From: Pseudomonas chlororaphis subsp. piscium
GTDB taxonomy: Bacteria > Pseudomonadota > Gammaproteobacteria > Pseudomonadales > Pseudomonadaceae
Direction of reading: 5' to 3'
Assembly: GCF_003850345.1 (NCBI RefSeq)
Contig: NZ_CP027707.1
Span: 1 to 64,000, forward strand
Length of the DNA: 64,000 bases
The position numbers were made by a program, and so were the translations under genes. Of the stretch, positions 51,542 to 59,836 are shown piece by piece. Position 1 is the stretch's first letter; the number at the start of each line of letters is the position of its first letter. Under the pieces are notes generated by a model, which saw only the letters and a list, made by a program, of their open reading frames with translations, was not told the DNA's origin and did no database searches.

Positions 51542-53326
51542 ATGGCAACGGTAATGAAGAAGGTCGACGCAGTGATCGTCGGGTTTGGCTGGACCGGCGC
51601 GATCATGGCCAAGGAACTGACCGAGGCCGGGCTCAACGTGCTGGCGCTGGAGCGCGGGCCGATGCAGGACACCTACCCGGACGGCAACTACCCGCAGGTG
51701 ATCGACGAGCTCACCTACAGCGTGCGCAAGAAACTCTTCCAGGACATCTCCCGGGAGACGGTGACCATTCGCCATAGCGTCAACGACGTGGCCCTGCCGA
51801 ACCGCCAACTCGGCGCGTTCCTGCCGGGCAACGGCGTCGGCGGCGCCGGCCTGCACTGGTCCGGCGTGCATTTTCGTGCCGACCCGATCGAGCTGCGCAT
51901 GCGCAGCCACTATGAAGAGCGCTACGGCAAGAATTTCATCCCCAAGGACATGACCATCCAGGACTTCGGCGTCACCTACGAAGAGCTGGAGCCGTTCTTC
52001 GACTACGCGGAAAAAGTCTTCGGTACCTCGGGCCAGGCCTGGACCGTGAAAGGCCAACTGGTCGGCGAAGGCAAGGGCGGCAACCCTTACGCACCGGATC
52101 GCTCGGAGCATTTCCCGCTGGAGTCGCAGAAGAACACCTACTCCGCCCAGCTGTTCCAGAAAGCCGCCGGTGAAGTTGGCTACAAACCGTACAACCTGCC
52201 GTCGGCCAATACCTCGGGGCCCTACACCAACCCCTATGGCGCGCAAATGGGGCCGTGCAACTTCTGCGGGTTCTGCAGCGGCTACGTCTGCTACATGTAC
52301 TCCAAGGCTTCGCCGAACGTGAACATTCTGCCGGCCCTCAAGCCGCTGCCGAATTTCGAGCTGCGCCCCAACTCCCACGTGCTCAAGGTCAACCTCGACA
52401 GCACCAAGACCCGCGCTACCGGCGTCACTTATGTCGACGGCCAGGGCCGCGAGATCGAGCAGCCGGCGGACCTGGTGATCCTCGGCGCCTTCCAGTTCCA
52501 TAACGTGCGCCTGATGTTGCTGTCCGGCATCGGCAAGCCGTACGACCCGATCACTGGCGAAGGCGTGGTGGGCAAGAACTTCGCCTACCAGAACATGGCC
52601 ACCATCAAGGCCTACTTCGACAAGGACGTGCACACCAACAACTTCATCGGCGCCGGCGGCAATGGCGTGGCGGTGGACGACTTCAACGCCGACAACTTCG
52701 ACCACGGCCCCCACGGCTTCGTCGGTGGTTCGCCGTTCTGGGTCAACCAGGCCGGCAGCCGGCCGATCGCCGGGACCTCCAACCCACCGGGCACCCCGGC
52801 CTGGGGCAGCGCCTGGAAGAAGGCCACCGCCGACTACTACACCCACCAGGTGTCGATGGACGCCCACGGTGCCCACCAGTCCTACCGCGGCAACTACCTC
52901 GACCTCGATCCGGTGTACCGCGACGCTTATGGCCTGCCGCTGTTGCGCATGACCTTCGACTGGCAGGAAAACGACATCAAGATGAACCGCTTCATGGTCG
53001 AGAAGATGGGCAAGATCGCCGAGGCGATGAACCCCAAGGCCATCGCGGTGCTGGGCAAGAAGGTCGGTGAGCACTTCAACACCGCGTCCTACCAGACCAC
53101 CCACCTCAACGGTGGCGCGATCATGGGCACTGACCCGAAAACCAGTGCCTTGAACCGTTACCTGCAGAGCTGGGACGTGCACAACGTATTCGTCCCGGGC
53201 GCTTCGGCCTTCCCCCAGGGCCTGGGCTACAACCCGACCGGCCTGGTGGCCGCGTTGACCTACTGGTCGGCCCGCGCGATCCGCGAGCAGTACCTGAAGA
53301 ACCCCGGCCCGCTGGTCCAGGCATAA
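51542..53326 (+). CDS. Gluconate 2-dehydrogenase flavoprotein subunit (GMC family)
   Basis: This FAD-binding GMC oxidoreductase oxidises gluconate to 2-ketogluconate in the periplasm. The 594-residue product has the N-terminal dinucleotide fold VIVGFGWTGAIMAKEL, NGVGGAGLHWSG, and the C-terminal catalytic-His/Asn region THLNGGAIMG...NPTGLVAALTYW. It has no signal peptide and is presumably exported with the Tat subunit. A TTG just upstream overlaps the previous stop, but ATG 51542 is the better start. A cysteine-rich segment NFCGFCSGYVC lies near 240-250. Confidence 0.94.
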   Translation: MATVMKKVDAVIVGFGWTGAIMAKELTEAGLNVLALERGPMQDTYPDGNYPQVIDELTYSVRKKLFQDISRETVTIRHSVNDVALPNRQLGAFLPGNGVGGAGLHWSGVHFRADPIELRMRSHYEERYGKNFIPKDMTIQDFGVTYEELEPFFDYAEKVFGTSGQAWTVKGQLVGEGKGGNPYAPDRSEHFPLESQKNTYSAQLFQKAAGEVGYKPYNLPSANTSGPYTNPYGAQMGPCNFCGFCSGYVCYMYSKASPNVNILPALKPLPNFELRPNSHVLKVNLDSTKTRATGVTYVDGQGREIEQPADLVILGAFQFHNVRLMLLSGIGKPYDPITGEGVVGKNFAYQNMATIKAYFDKDVHTNNFIGAGGNGVAVDDFNADNFDHGPHGFVGGSPFWVNQAGSRPIAGTSNPPGTPAWGSAWKKATADYYTHQVSMDAHGAHQSYRGNYLDLDPVYRDAYGLPLLRMTFDWQENDIKMNRFMVEKMGKIAEAMNPKAIAVLGKKVGEHFNTASYQTTHLNGGAIMGTDPKTSALNRYLQSWDVHNVFVPGASAFPQGLGYNPTGLVAALTYWSARAIREQYLKNPGPLVQA

Positions 53327-53338
53327 GGAGCGATGACC

Positions 53339-54664
53339 ATGAAAACCCTCGTTATCGCGACCCTGGCCCTGCTCGGCAGCGCTTCCTTCTGCGCCGCCGA
53401 AACCGATCGGCAAGCCTTGATCAAACAGGGCGAATACCTGGCCCGCGCCGGTGACTGCGTGGCCTGCCACACCGCCAAGGACGGCAAGCCGTTCGCCGGC
53501 GGCCTGCCGATGGAAACCCCGATCGGCACGATCTACTCCACCAACATCACCCCGGACAAGACCGGCATCGGCGAGTATAGCTTCGACGACTTCGACAAGG
53601 CCGTGCGCCATGGCGTGGCCAAGAGCGGTAGCAGCCTGTACCCGGCCATGCCCTACCCGTCCTATGCGCGGGTCAGCGATGCCGATATGCAGGCGCTGTA
53701 TGCCTACTTCATGCAAGGCGTGGCGCCTGTGGTCCAGGAGAACCGCGACAGCGATATCCCCTGGCCGCTGAGCATGCGCTGGCCGCTGGCGGGCTGGCGC
53801 TGGATGTTCGCGCCGAGCGTGGCGGGTCAGCAAGGCAGCGGCCAGGCGCATGCTGCGGAAGACCCAATGGTCAGCCGCGGAGCCTATCTGGTGGAAGGCC
53901 TCGGCCACTGTGGCGCCTGCCACACGCCGCGTGCCCTGACCATGCAGGAGAAGGCCCTGAGCGCTAGCGAAGGCAGCCATTTCCTGGCTGGCAGCGCGCC
54001 GCTGGAAGGCTGGATCGCCAAGAACCTGCGCGGCGACCACAAGGATGGCCTCGGCAGCTGGAGCGAAGAGCAACTGGTGCAGTTCCTCAAGACCGGTCGC
54101 AGCGACCGTAGCGCGGTGTTCGGCGGCATGAGCGACGTGGTGGTGCACAGCATGCAGTACATGTCCGAAGAGGACCTGACAGCCATTGCCCGTTACCTCA
54201 AGTCGCTGCCGGCGGTGGATGCCAACGACCAGCCGCACCAGTACGACAAGGCGGTGGCCGAGGCGTTGTGGAAAGGTGACGACAGCAAGCCGGGGGCGTC
54301 GGTGTACATCGACAACTGCGCGGCGTGCCACCGTACCGACGGCCATGGTTATACCCGGGTGTTCCCGGCGCTGGCGGGCAACCCGGTGCTGCAAAGCGCC
54401 GATGCCACGTCGCTGATCCATATCGTGCTCAAGGGTGGCACCTTGCCGGCGACCCACACCGCGCCATCGACCTTCACCATGCCGGCCTTCGCCTGGCGCC
54501 TGTCGGACCAGGAGGTGGCCGATGTGGTCAACTTCATCCGCACCAGCTGGGGCAACCAGGGTTCCGAGGTGAAAGCCGCGGATGTGGCGGGACTGCGCAA
54601 GGGCGACCTGCAAAGCACCTCGAATGACGATCTGGGGCAAGTGAAGACCCACAGCGGCGGTTGA
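53339..54664 (+). CDS. Gluconate 2-dehydrogenase triheme cytochrome c subunit
   Basis: This periplasmic, membrane-associated subunit passes electrons from FAD to ubiquinone or a terminal oxidase. The ATG at 53339 lies 8 bp after AGGAG (an ATG at 53333 is too close), giving 441 residues. A signal peptide (about 1-20) precedes three CxxCH heme sites: CVACH, CGACH and CAACH. It is last in the three-gene operon. The trio matches the Gad enzyme of fluorescent pseudomonads. Confidence 0.94.
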   Translation: MKTLVIATLALLGSASFCAAETDRQALIKQGEYLARAGDCVACHTAKDGKPFAGGLPMETPIGTIYSTNITPDKTGIGEYSFDDFDKAVRHGVAKSGSSLYPAMPYPSYARVSDADMQALYAYFMQGVAPVVQENRDSDIPWPLSMRWPLAGWRWMFAPSVAGQQGSGQAHAAEDPMVSRGAYLVEGLGHCGACHTPRALTMQEKALSASEGSHFLAGSAPLEGWIAKNLRGDHKDGLGSWSEEQLVQFLKTGRSDRSAVFGGMSDVVVHSMQYMSEEDLTAIARYLKSLPAVDANDQPHQYDKAVAEALWKGDDSKPGASVYIDNCAACHRTDGHGYTRVFPALAGNPVLQSADATSLIHIVLKGGTLPATHTAPSTFTMPAFAWRLSDQEVADVVNFIRTSWGNQGSEVKAADVAGLRKGDLQSTSNDDLGQVKTHSGG

Positions 54665-54673
54665 TCGATAGTT

Positions 54674-54738
54674 ATCGCGAGCAAGCTCGCTCCTACAAGG
54701 GCTATGCGGAACCCTGTAGGAGCGAGCTTGCTCGCGAT
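54674..54738. repeat. REP pair with 24-bp perfect arms (REPIN)
   Basis: The arms (54674-54697 and, inverted, 54715-54738) carry GCGAGCAAGCTCGCTCC, a different core from the RAYT-linked class. They can form a perfect hairpin after the gluconate dehydrogenase operon. Confidence 0.9.
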
Positions 54739-54798
54739 GCGCGCCGCCAGGCGCGTTTTCAGCCCGGCGGCGCTAGGCAGATGCTTCAGGCTCCATTA

Positions 54799-54814
54799 CT
54801 GTATATAAATACAG
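54799..54814. promoter_or_regulatory. LexA (SOS) box upstream of the radical-SAM gene
   Basis: CTGTATATAAATACAG matches the CTGT-N8-ACAG consensus exactly, with an AT-rich core, and ends 16 bp before the ATG at 54831. The homologous gene PA0069 is in the known P. aeruginosa LexA regulon, which supports function. Confidence 0.92.
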
Positions 54815-54830
54815 TGATGGAGTGCCTCCC

Positions 54831-55889
54831 ATGTTCAGTCCCCTGCCCCCGCGCGGCCGTGGCACCGCGACCAACCCGCACAACCGTTTTGCGCCCCAGC
54901 GCTCGGTGGCCTTCGACGACGGCTGGTATCAGGAAGCCCCGCTGACCCAGGGCACCGAGGTGCGCCTTGAGACGGCGAAATCCATCATCACCCGCAACAG
55001 CTCGCCGGACCTGCCCTTCGACCGCTCCATCAATCCCTATCGCGGCTGCGAGCATGGCTGCATCTACTGTTATGCGCGGCCCAGTCACGCCTACTGGGAC
55101 CTGTCGCCGGGGCTGGATTTCGAGACCAAGCTGATCGCCAAGACCAATGCTGCGGCGATGCTGGAACAGCAGTTGTCCAAGCCCGGCTACAAGTGCGCGC
55201 CGATCAACCTGGGTTCCAACACCGACCCCTACCAGCCCATCGAGCGCGAACACCAGCTGACCCGCCGGACCCTGGAGGTGCTGCTGCGCTACCGGCACCC
55301 GGTGACCATCGTCACCAAGGGCTCGTTGATCCTGCGCGATCTCGACCTGTTGGTCGAACTGGCCGAGCAGCGGCTGGTGGCGGTGATGATCAGCCTGACC
55401 ACCCTGGACGACGAGCTCAAGCGCATCCTCGAACCCCGGGCGGCGGCGCCCAAGGCGCGATTGCGGGCGATCCGGGTGATGCGCGAGGCGGGGATTCCCG
55501 TGGGGGTGCTGTGTTCGCCGATGATTCCGATGATCAACGACAGCGAGCTGGAAAGCCTGCTCGCCGAGGCCCATGCCGCGGGCGCGCAAAGCGCCGCCTA
55601 CATGATGCTGCGCCTGCCCCTGGAAGTGGCGCCGCTGTTCGAGGAATGGCTCAACGCCCACTACCCGCAGCGGGCGGCCCATGTCCTGAGCCTGATCCGC
55701 CAGTGTCGCGGCGGTGAGCTGTATGACAGCCGTTTTGGTGCACGGATGCGCGGCGAAGGCCCCTTCGCGGCCCTGTTGGCGCAGCGTTTCGCCAAGGCCA
55801 GCAAACGCCTGGGGCTCGATCGGCGCGAAGGCTACAACCTCGACTGCACGGCCTTCTGTCCGCCGGGTGGGCAGATGTCGTTGCTGTAG
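54831..55889 (+). CDS. SOS-controlled radical-SAM protein (PA0069 family, SplB-like)
   Basis: The ATG at 54831, preceded by GGAG, gives 352 residues. A radical-SAM cluster motif CEHGCIYCYARPSH (CxxxCxxC) lies near 73-86, and the Elp3/SplB-type fold follows with SNTDPYQPIE, TIVTKGSL and EAGIPVGVLCSPMIP. It shares the overall class with spore photoproduct lyase, so a DNA-lesion role is conceivable, but no substrate is known. The LexA box makes a damage response likely. Confidence 0.9.
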   Translation: MFSPLPPRGRGTATNPHNRFAPQRSVAFDDGWYQEAPLTQGTEVRLETAKSIITRNSSPDLPFDRSINPYRGCEHGCIYCYARPSHAYWDLSPGLDFETKLIAKTNAAAMLEQQLSKPGYKCAPINLGSNTDPYQPIEREHQLTRRTLEVLLRYRHPVTIVTKGSLILRDLDLLVELAEQRLVAVMISLTTLDDELKRILEPRAAAPKARLRAIRVMREAGIPVGVLCSPMIPMINDSELESLLAEAHAAGAQSAAYMMLRLPLEVAPLFEEWLNAHYPQRAAHVLSLIRQCRGGELYDSRFGARMRGEGPFAALLAQRFAKASKRLGLDRREGYNLDCTAFCPPGGQMSLL

Positions 55890-56112
55890 GGGTTATTGGC
55901 CTATGGTGGAGTAGTGTCGGTGCACCTGGCTCTATAGGCTGGTCACCCTTTTGCATGGCCAATAGTGGCGTTTTAGAGCGCTCCGTTCAGTTTGAGTTAA
56001 GTTTGGAAGGCTACTTTGTTCATCGAGTGACCTTTGGGTCGCTGTCAGCGGGCTGGTTGTTTTTTAATCAATCGCTGGCGTCGTGCCGGATAAAACTGGA
56101 AAATTCACCTAA

Positions 56113-56251
56113 GGGTCTGAGCGAAAAGTCGGCGAGCGAAGGTCAGGCAAGGCAAAAACAGGCGAGGAAGCGGAGTTTAGGGGCCTAAATGAGCATTCCG
56201 AGCCTGTTTTTAACGCAGCATGACCGAGCGCAGCCACTTTTCGACAGAGCC
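56113..56251. mobile_element. MITE copy 2 (139 bp)
   Basis: This is the inverse-oriented relative of the element at 25732-25907. It keeps GGGTCTG..CGAAAAGTCGGCGAGCG at one end and CGCAGCCACTTTTCG..AGAGCC at the other, and shares the core TTTAGGGGCCTAAATGAGC. It lacks two internal blocks of copy 1. TAA flanks both sides (56110-56112, 56252-56254), or CTAA if a 4-bp target is assumed. The rest of the 385-bp gap (55890-56112) shows no gene or repeat. Confidence 0.83.
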
Positions 56252-56274
56252 TAATCCGTCGAAGAGGATGAATC

Positions 56275-57009
56275 ATGAGTGACAAGGATAAACAGCCGTT
56301 GGCTGCGTCGGCTTCAGCGTCCACAGAGGTCGCCGAAAGCGCCGACGCAGCGCTGCAGATAATAGTTGACGGCTTTTTGCATTTTCATCACGAGGTCTTC
56401 CCGCAGCAGGAAGAACTGTTCAAGAAACTCGCCACGGCCCAGCGGCCGCGGGCGATGTTCATTGCCTGCGCGGATTCGCGCATCGTCCCCGAACTGATTA
56501 CCCAGAGTGCCCCGGGCGACCTGTTCGTGACCCGCAACGTCGGTAACGTGGTACCGCCTTACGGGCAGATGAACGGCGGCGTGTCCACGGCCATCGAATA
56601 CGCGGTCATGGCGCTGGGCGTGCACCACATCATCGTTTGCGGCCATTCCGACTGCGGCGCCATGCGCGCGGTGCTCAACCCGCAGAGCCTGGAAAAGATG
56701 CCGACGGTCAAAGCCTGGCTGCGCCACGCCGAAGTGGCCAAGACCATGGTTCAGGAGAACTGCGACTGCGCCGACGAGAACGCCAGCATGCATGTGCTGA
56801 CCGAAGAGAACGTCATCGCCCAGTTGCAGCATTTGCGCACCCACCCTTCGGTGGCTTCGCGCATGGCCAACGGCCAGTTGTTCATCCATGGCTGGGTGTA
56901 CAACATCGAAACCAGCGAAATCAAAGCCTACGACGCGGATCAAGGGTGTTTCCTGCCGTTGGACGGACGCCACCCGATCCCGGTTGCGACGCCTAAAGCG
57001 CGCTTCTAA
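56275..57009 (+). CDS. Beta-class carbonic anhydrase
   Basis: This zinc enzyme interconverts CO2 and bicarbonate in the cytoplasm. The 244-residue protein has zinc ligands and the active-site pair in IACADSRIVPE and CGHSDCGAM, plus VTRNVGNVVPP. A short disordered Ser/Ala-rich N-terminus precedes the fold. It is 90 bp upstream of a SulP transporter, matching PA0102/PA0103, so the pair may handle bicarbonate. The MITE lies just upstream. Confidence 0.95.
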   Translation: MSDKDKQPLAASASASTEVAESADAALQIIVDGFLHFHHEVFPQQEELFKKLATAQRPRAMFIACADSRIVPELITQSAPGDLFVTRNVGNVVPPYGQMNGGVSTAIEYAVMALGVHHIIVCGHSDCGAMRAVLNPQSLEKMPTVKAWLRHAEVAKTMVQENCDCADENASMHVLTEENVIAQLQHLRTHPSVASRMANGQLFIHGWVYNIETSEIKAYDADQGCFLPLDGRHPIPVATPKARF

Positions 57010-57099
57010 ATCCTCCTAAATCCCAGTGGGGTTCAGCCATGACTGCCGTCAGCGCGGTCAGGCTTTGCCACGCCTGAAGAAAGCTTCGGGAGAATCATC

Positions 57100-58656
57100 A
57101 TGCGTGCAGCACAACTGAAAGCTGTTTTGCCACGGGAGCTGCTCGCTTCCGTGGTGGTGTTTCTGGTGGCCCTGCCCTTGTGCATGGGTATCGCCATCGC
57201 TTCCGGCATGCCGCCGGCCAAGGGTTTGATCACCGGGATCATCGGTGGCCTGGTGGTGGGCTGGCTGGCCGGCTCGCCCTTGCAGGTCAGCGGTCCGGCC
57301 GCGGGGCTGGCGGTCCTGGTGTTCGAACTGGTGCGCCAGCACGGTATCGCCATGCTCGGGCCGATCCTGTTGCTGGCGGGTTTCCTGCAACTGGTGGCTG
57401 GGCGCCTGCGCCTGGGCTGCTGGTTTCGGGTCACGGCGCCGGCGGTGGTCTACGGCATGCTCGCCGGGATCGGGGTGTTGATCGTGCTCTCCCAAGTGCA
57501 CGTGATGCTCGACGCCCAGCCCCAGGCGTCCGGCCTGGATAACCTCGCGGGCTTCCCCGAGGCGGTGGCCCAGGCCCTGCCGAGCCTGGGCGGCGGTTTT
57601 GGCTGGCAGGCCGGGTTGCTTGGCCTGTCGACCATGGCGGTGATGTTCCTGTGGGAAAAACTGCGCCCGCATTCGCTGCGCTTCATCCCCGGCGCCCTGC
57701 TGGGTGTCGGCCTGGCGACCTTTGCCAGCCTGGCCCTGGCGTTGCAGGTCAAGCGGGTCGAGGTACCGGAGAACCTCGCCGAGGCGATCGACTGGCTGCG
57801 TCCGGCCGACCTGCTCAACCTGGCGGATCCGGCACTGCTGGTCGCGGCCTTTGCCGTGGCCTTTATCGCCAGTGCCGAAACCCTGCTGTCCGCCGCCGCG
57901 GTGGATCGCATGCACAACGGCACACGTTCGGATTTCGACCGTGAGCTGTCGGCGCAAGGGATCGGCAACATGCTCTGCGGGCTGCTCGGCGCCCTGCCGA
58001 TGACCGGGGTGATAGTGCGCAGTTCGGCCAACGTCCAGGCGGGCGCGACCACGCGGCTGTCGGCGATCTTTCACGGCCTGTGGCTGCTGGCGTTCGTGCT
58101 GTTGCTGTCCAGCGTGCTGCAAAGCATTCCGGTGGCCAGCTTGGCGGGCGTGCTGGTGTACACCGGGTTCAAGCTGGTGGACCTCAAGTCGTTCCGCAAG
58201 CTGGGCCGTTATGGGCCGATGCCGATGCTGACCTACGGCGTGACCGCGCTGGCGATTGTCTTCACCGACCTGCTGACCGGTGTGCTGATCGGCTTTGGCC
58301 TGACCCTGGTGAAGCTGGCCTGGGGCGCTTCGCGGCTGAAGATCAGCCTGGTGGACCTACCGGCCGCAGGCGAAATGGAGCTGCGCCTGGTGGGCGCCGC
58401 GACCTTCCTCAAGGTGCCGGCCCTGACCCAGGCGCTGGGCAGCATCCCACCGGGCACCAGGGTGCATGTGCCGCTCAATAACCTGGGCTACATCGACCAT
58501 GCCTGCCTGGAGCTGCTCGAGGAGTGGGGACGGGCCAATGCGGCCAAGGGCTCGAAGCTGGTGATCGAGTCGCGCGGGTTGAAGCGCCGGCTGGAGGGCC
58601 GCTTGCACACCAACGTGGGCGTGAGTCCGGCCTCGAAGCTGGAAGCCCGGGCGTAA
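57100..58656 (+). CDS. SulP-family transporter beside carbonic anhydrase
   Basis: The 518-residue protein has about 10-11 membrane segments beginning LPRELLASVVVFLVALPLCMGIAIASGMPP, then a short STAS-like C-terminus (about 420-515). In cyanobacteria and other bacteria SulP proteins of this kind carry bicarbonate, and genetic linkage with a carbonic anhydrase supports that reading here. Sulfate remains possible. It is distinct from the SulP at 29801-31369 and shorter in its STAS region. Confidence 0.88.
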   Translation: MRAAQLKAVLPRELLASVVVFLVALPLCMGIAIASGMPPAKGLITGIIGGLVVGWLAGSPLQVSGPAAGLAVLVFELVRQHGIAMLGPILLLAGFLQLVAGRLRLGCWFRVTAPAVVYGMLAGIGVLIVLSQVHVMLDAQPQASGLDNLAGFPEAVAQALPSLGGGFGWQAGLLGLSTMAVMFLWEKLRPHSLRFIPGALLGVGLATFASLALALQVKRVEVPENLAEAIDWLRPADLLNLADPALLVAAFAVAFIASAETLLSAAAVDRMHNGTRSDFDRELSAQGIGNMLCGLLGALPMTGVIVRSSANVQAGATTRLSAIFHGLWLLAFVLLLSSVLQSIPVASLAGVLVYTGFKLVDLKSFRKLGRYGPMPMLTYGVTALAIVFTDLLTGVLIGFGLTLVKLAWGASRLKISLVDLPAAGEMELRLVGAATFLKVPALTQALGSIPPGTRVHVPLNNLGYIDHACLELLEEWGRANAAKGSKLVIESRGLKRRLEGRLHTNVGVSPASKLEARA

Positions 58657-58671
58657 GCCAGAAGGAGCTTC

Positions 58672-58775
58672 TGTAGGAGCACAGCTTGCGTGCGATGGCC
58701 GCGCTGCGGTCTGTCTTCTGGACCGCATCAGCGTTCATCGCGGGCAAGTCGGATCGCCGCCTGCTCGCTCCTACA
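58672..58775. repeat. REP pair, mixed forms
   Basis: A diverged short form (58672-58696) is followed by an inverted long-form REP (58737-58775). A further degenerate fragment (GGCTGGCGGGCGAT) sits near 58791. Confidence 0.8.
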
Positions 58776-58813
58776 GATCCCTCAGGAGCACGGCTGGCGG
58801 GCGATGAATAGAC

Positions 58814-59464
58814 TCAAGCAGCCGGCTGGTCGAGTTCCAGCTCCACGCCCAACTGACGCGACAGGCACGGCCAGCGTTTCCAGGCGGCGTCGGTGTCGGG
58901 GCTGTTGAGCTTCTCACGATAGGCCTCGACCGACTCCAGGGCGAAGCTCTCTTCATTGAGCATCGCGTCGACCGCATGGTGCACTGCTTCGTCCAGTTGG
59001 TTGGCGAAGGTTTCGCCGATCAACTGGTGGGCGATCAGGTTGGCCACCGTGGTGTCCAGCGGGATCAGCGGCTGGCCGAAATGGGTGATGTACAGGTCGT
59101 TGACCTCTTCCACCAGGCGATGGGCCAGATAGGCTTCGTCCAGCAGGCCGTCCAGGCCTTCGTGGCCGGCCATGATGGCGGGCGGCTGGAGGAAGAACTG
59201 CTCGGCGATCTTCAGCACCGGCTTGATCTGTGACTCGATGCCGGCTTCGCGCGCGACTTCGTTGGCGGCGTCCAGCAGGTCGGGAACCTGGTCGATATAA
59301 GCGGCGACAAAACGGGTCATCACCCCCTGGGCGTCCACTTCGGGGAGCAGGATGGCGGGGTGCAGGTGTGGCAATTGGGTTTCCAGCTGGCGGCGCAAAT
59401 GCCCGGTGCTGGATTCATGTTGATGGGCTCGTTGGATCTGCTCGCGCAATGCGGCGGTGTTCAT
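58814..59464 (-). CDS. Conserved protein of unknown function (PA0104 position)
   Basis: The start MNTAALREQIQRAHQHES at 59464, with GGAG upstream, gives 216 residues. The sequence is mainly alpha-helical and acidic, without signal peptide or membrane segment (LHPAILLPEVDAQGV, LIPLDTTVANLIAHQLIGETFANQLDEAVHHAVD). No known family is recognised. It sits opposite the oxidase operon in the same position as PA0104, so the synteny is old. Confidence 0.82.
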   Translation of the reverse strand: MNTAALREQIQRAHQHESSTGHLRRQLETQLPHLHPAILLPEVDAQGVMTRFVAAYIDQVPDLLDAANEVAREAGIESQIKPVLKIAEQFFLQPPAIMAGHEGLDGLLDEAYLAHRLVEEVNDLYITHFGQPLIPLDTTVANLIAHQLIGETFANQLDEAVHHAVDAMLNEESFALESVEAYREKLNSPDTDAAWKRWPCLSRQLGVELELDQPAA

Positions 59465-59666
59465 GAATACTCCAGGAAACAAGGGCAATTAATTAGGGAA
59501 GACATAAGTTAGCCTGCTCACGAAATCGCTTAAGACGTATTTCTCATAATTATTTCATGGTTAGTCGTCTGAGTTATATCGCCTTGCCATCATTCATCCC
59601 CTATCCCTTTCCAACCGTGGCCTATAAGGCCGCGGCAAACTGTTTCAGTGGATTTACGGCACCGCG

Positions 59667-59694
59667 TTGCGAGGTCGAAGTCGCTGTCTATACT
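59667..59694 (+). promoter_or_regulatory. Candidate promoter of the oxidase operon
   Basis: TTGCGA (59667-59672) and TATACT (59689-59694) are spaced by 16 bp, close to the sigma-70 pattern, 142 bp upstream of coxB. The rest of the 372-bp gap (59465-59836) contains a small open frame that I do not regard as a gene. Confidence 0.4.
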
Positions 59695-59836
59695 CGGGTC
59701 TGTATGAAGTTAGCTGATGACGCCCGACTGCATGTGCAGCGAAGGCTCGGCGGTATAAGTTCGTAGTCTGGGCAGCCGATCCCTTGGCCGCAGGTGAAAG
59801 CCGGCGGGATAACAAGAACGATAAGGGGAACCCGCA

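Noticed and set aside
51323..54652. 1109-codon minus-strand open frame opposite the gluconate dehydrogenase genes
   Set aside because: It is antisense to three well-supported genes, and long antisense frames are expected in high-GC Pseudomonas DNA. The translation is low-complexity and has no domain.
55955..56188. 77-codon plus-strand frame before the carbonic anhydrase
   Set aside because: Its second half runs through MITE copy 2, there is no good ribosome-binding site, and no similarity is recognised.
59557..59766. 69-codon plus-strand frame upstream of coxB
   Set aside because: It overlaps the candidate oxidase promoter and has no clear ribosome-binding site or family.
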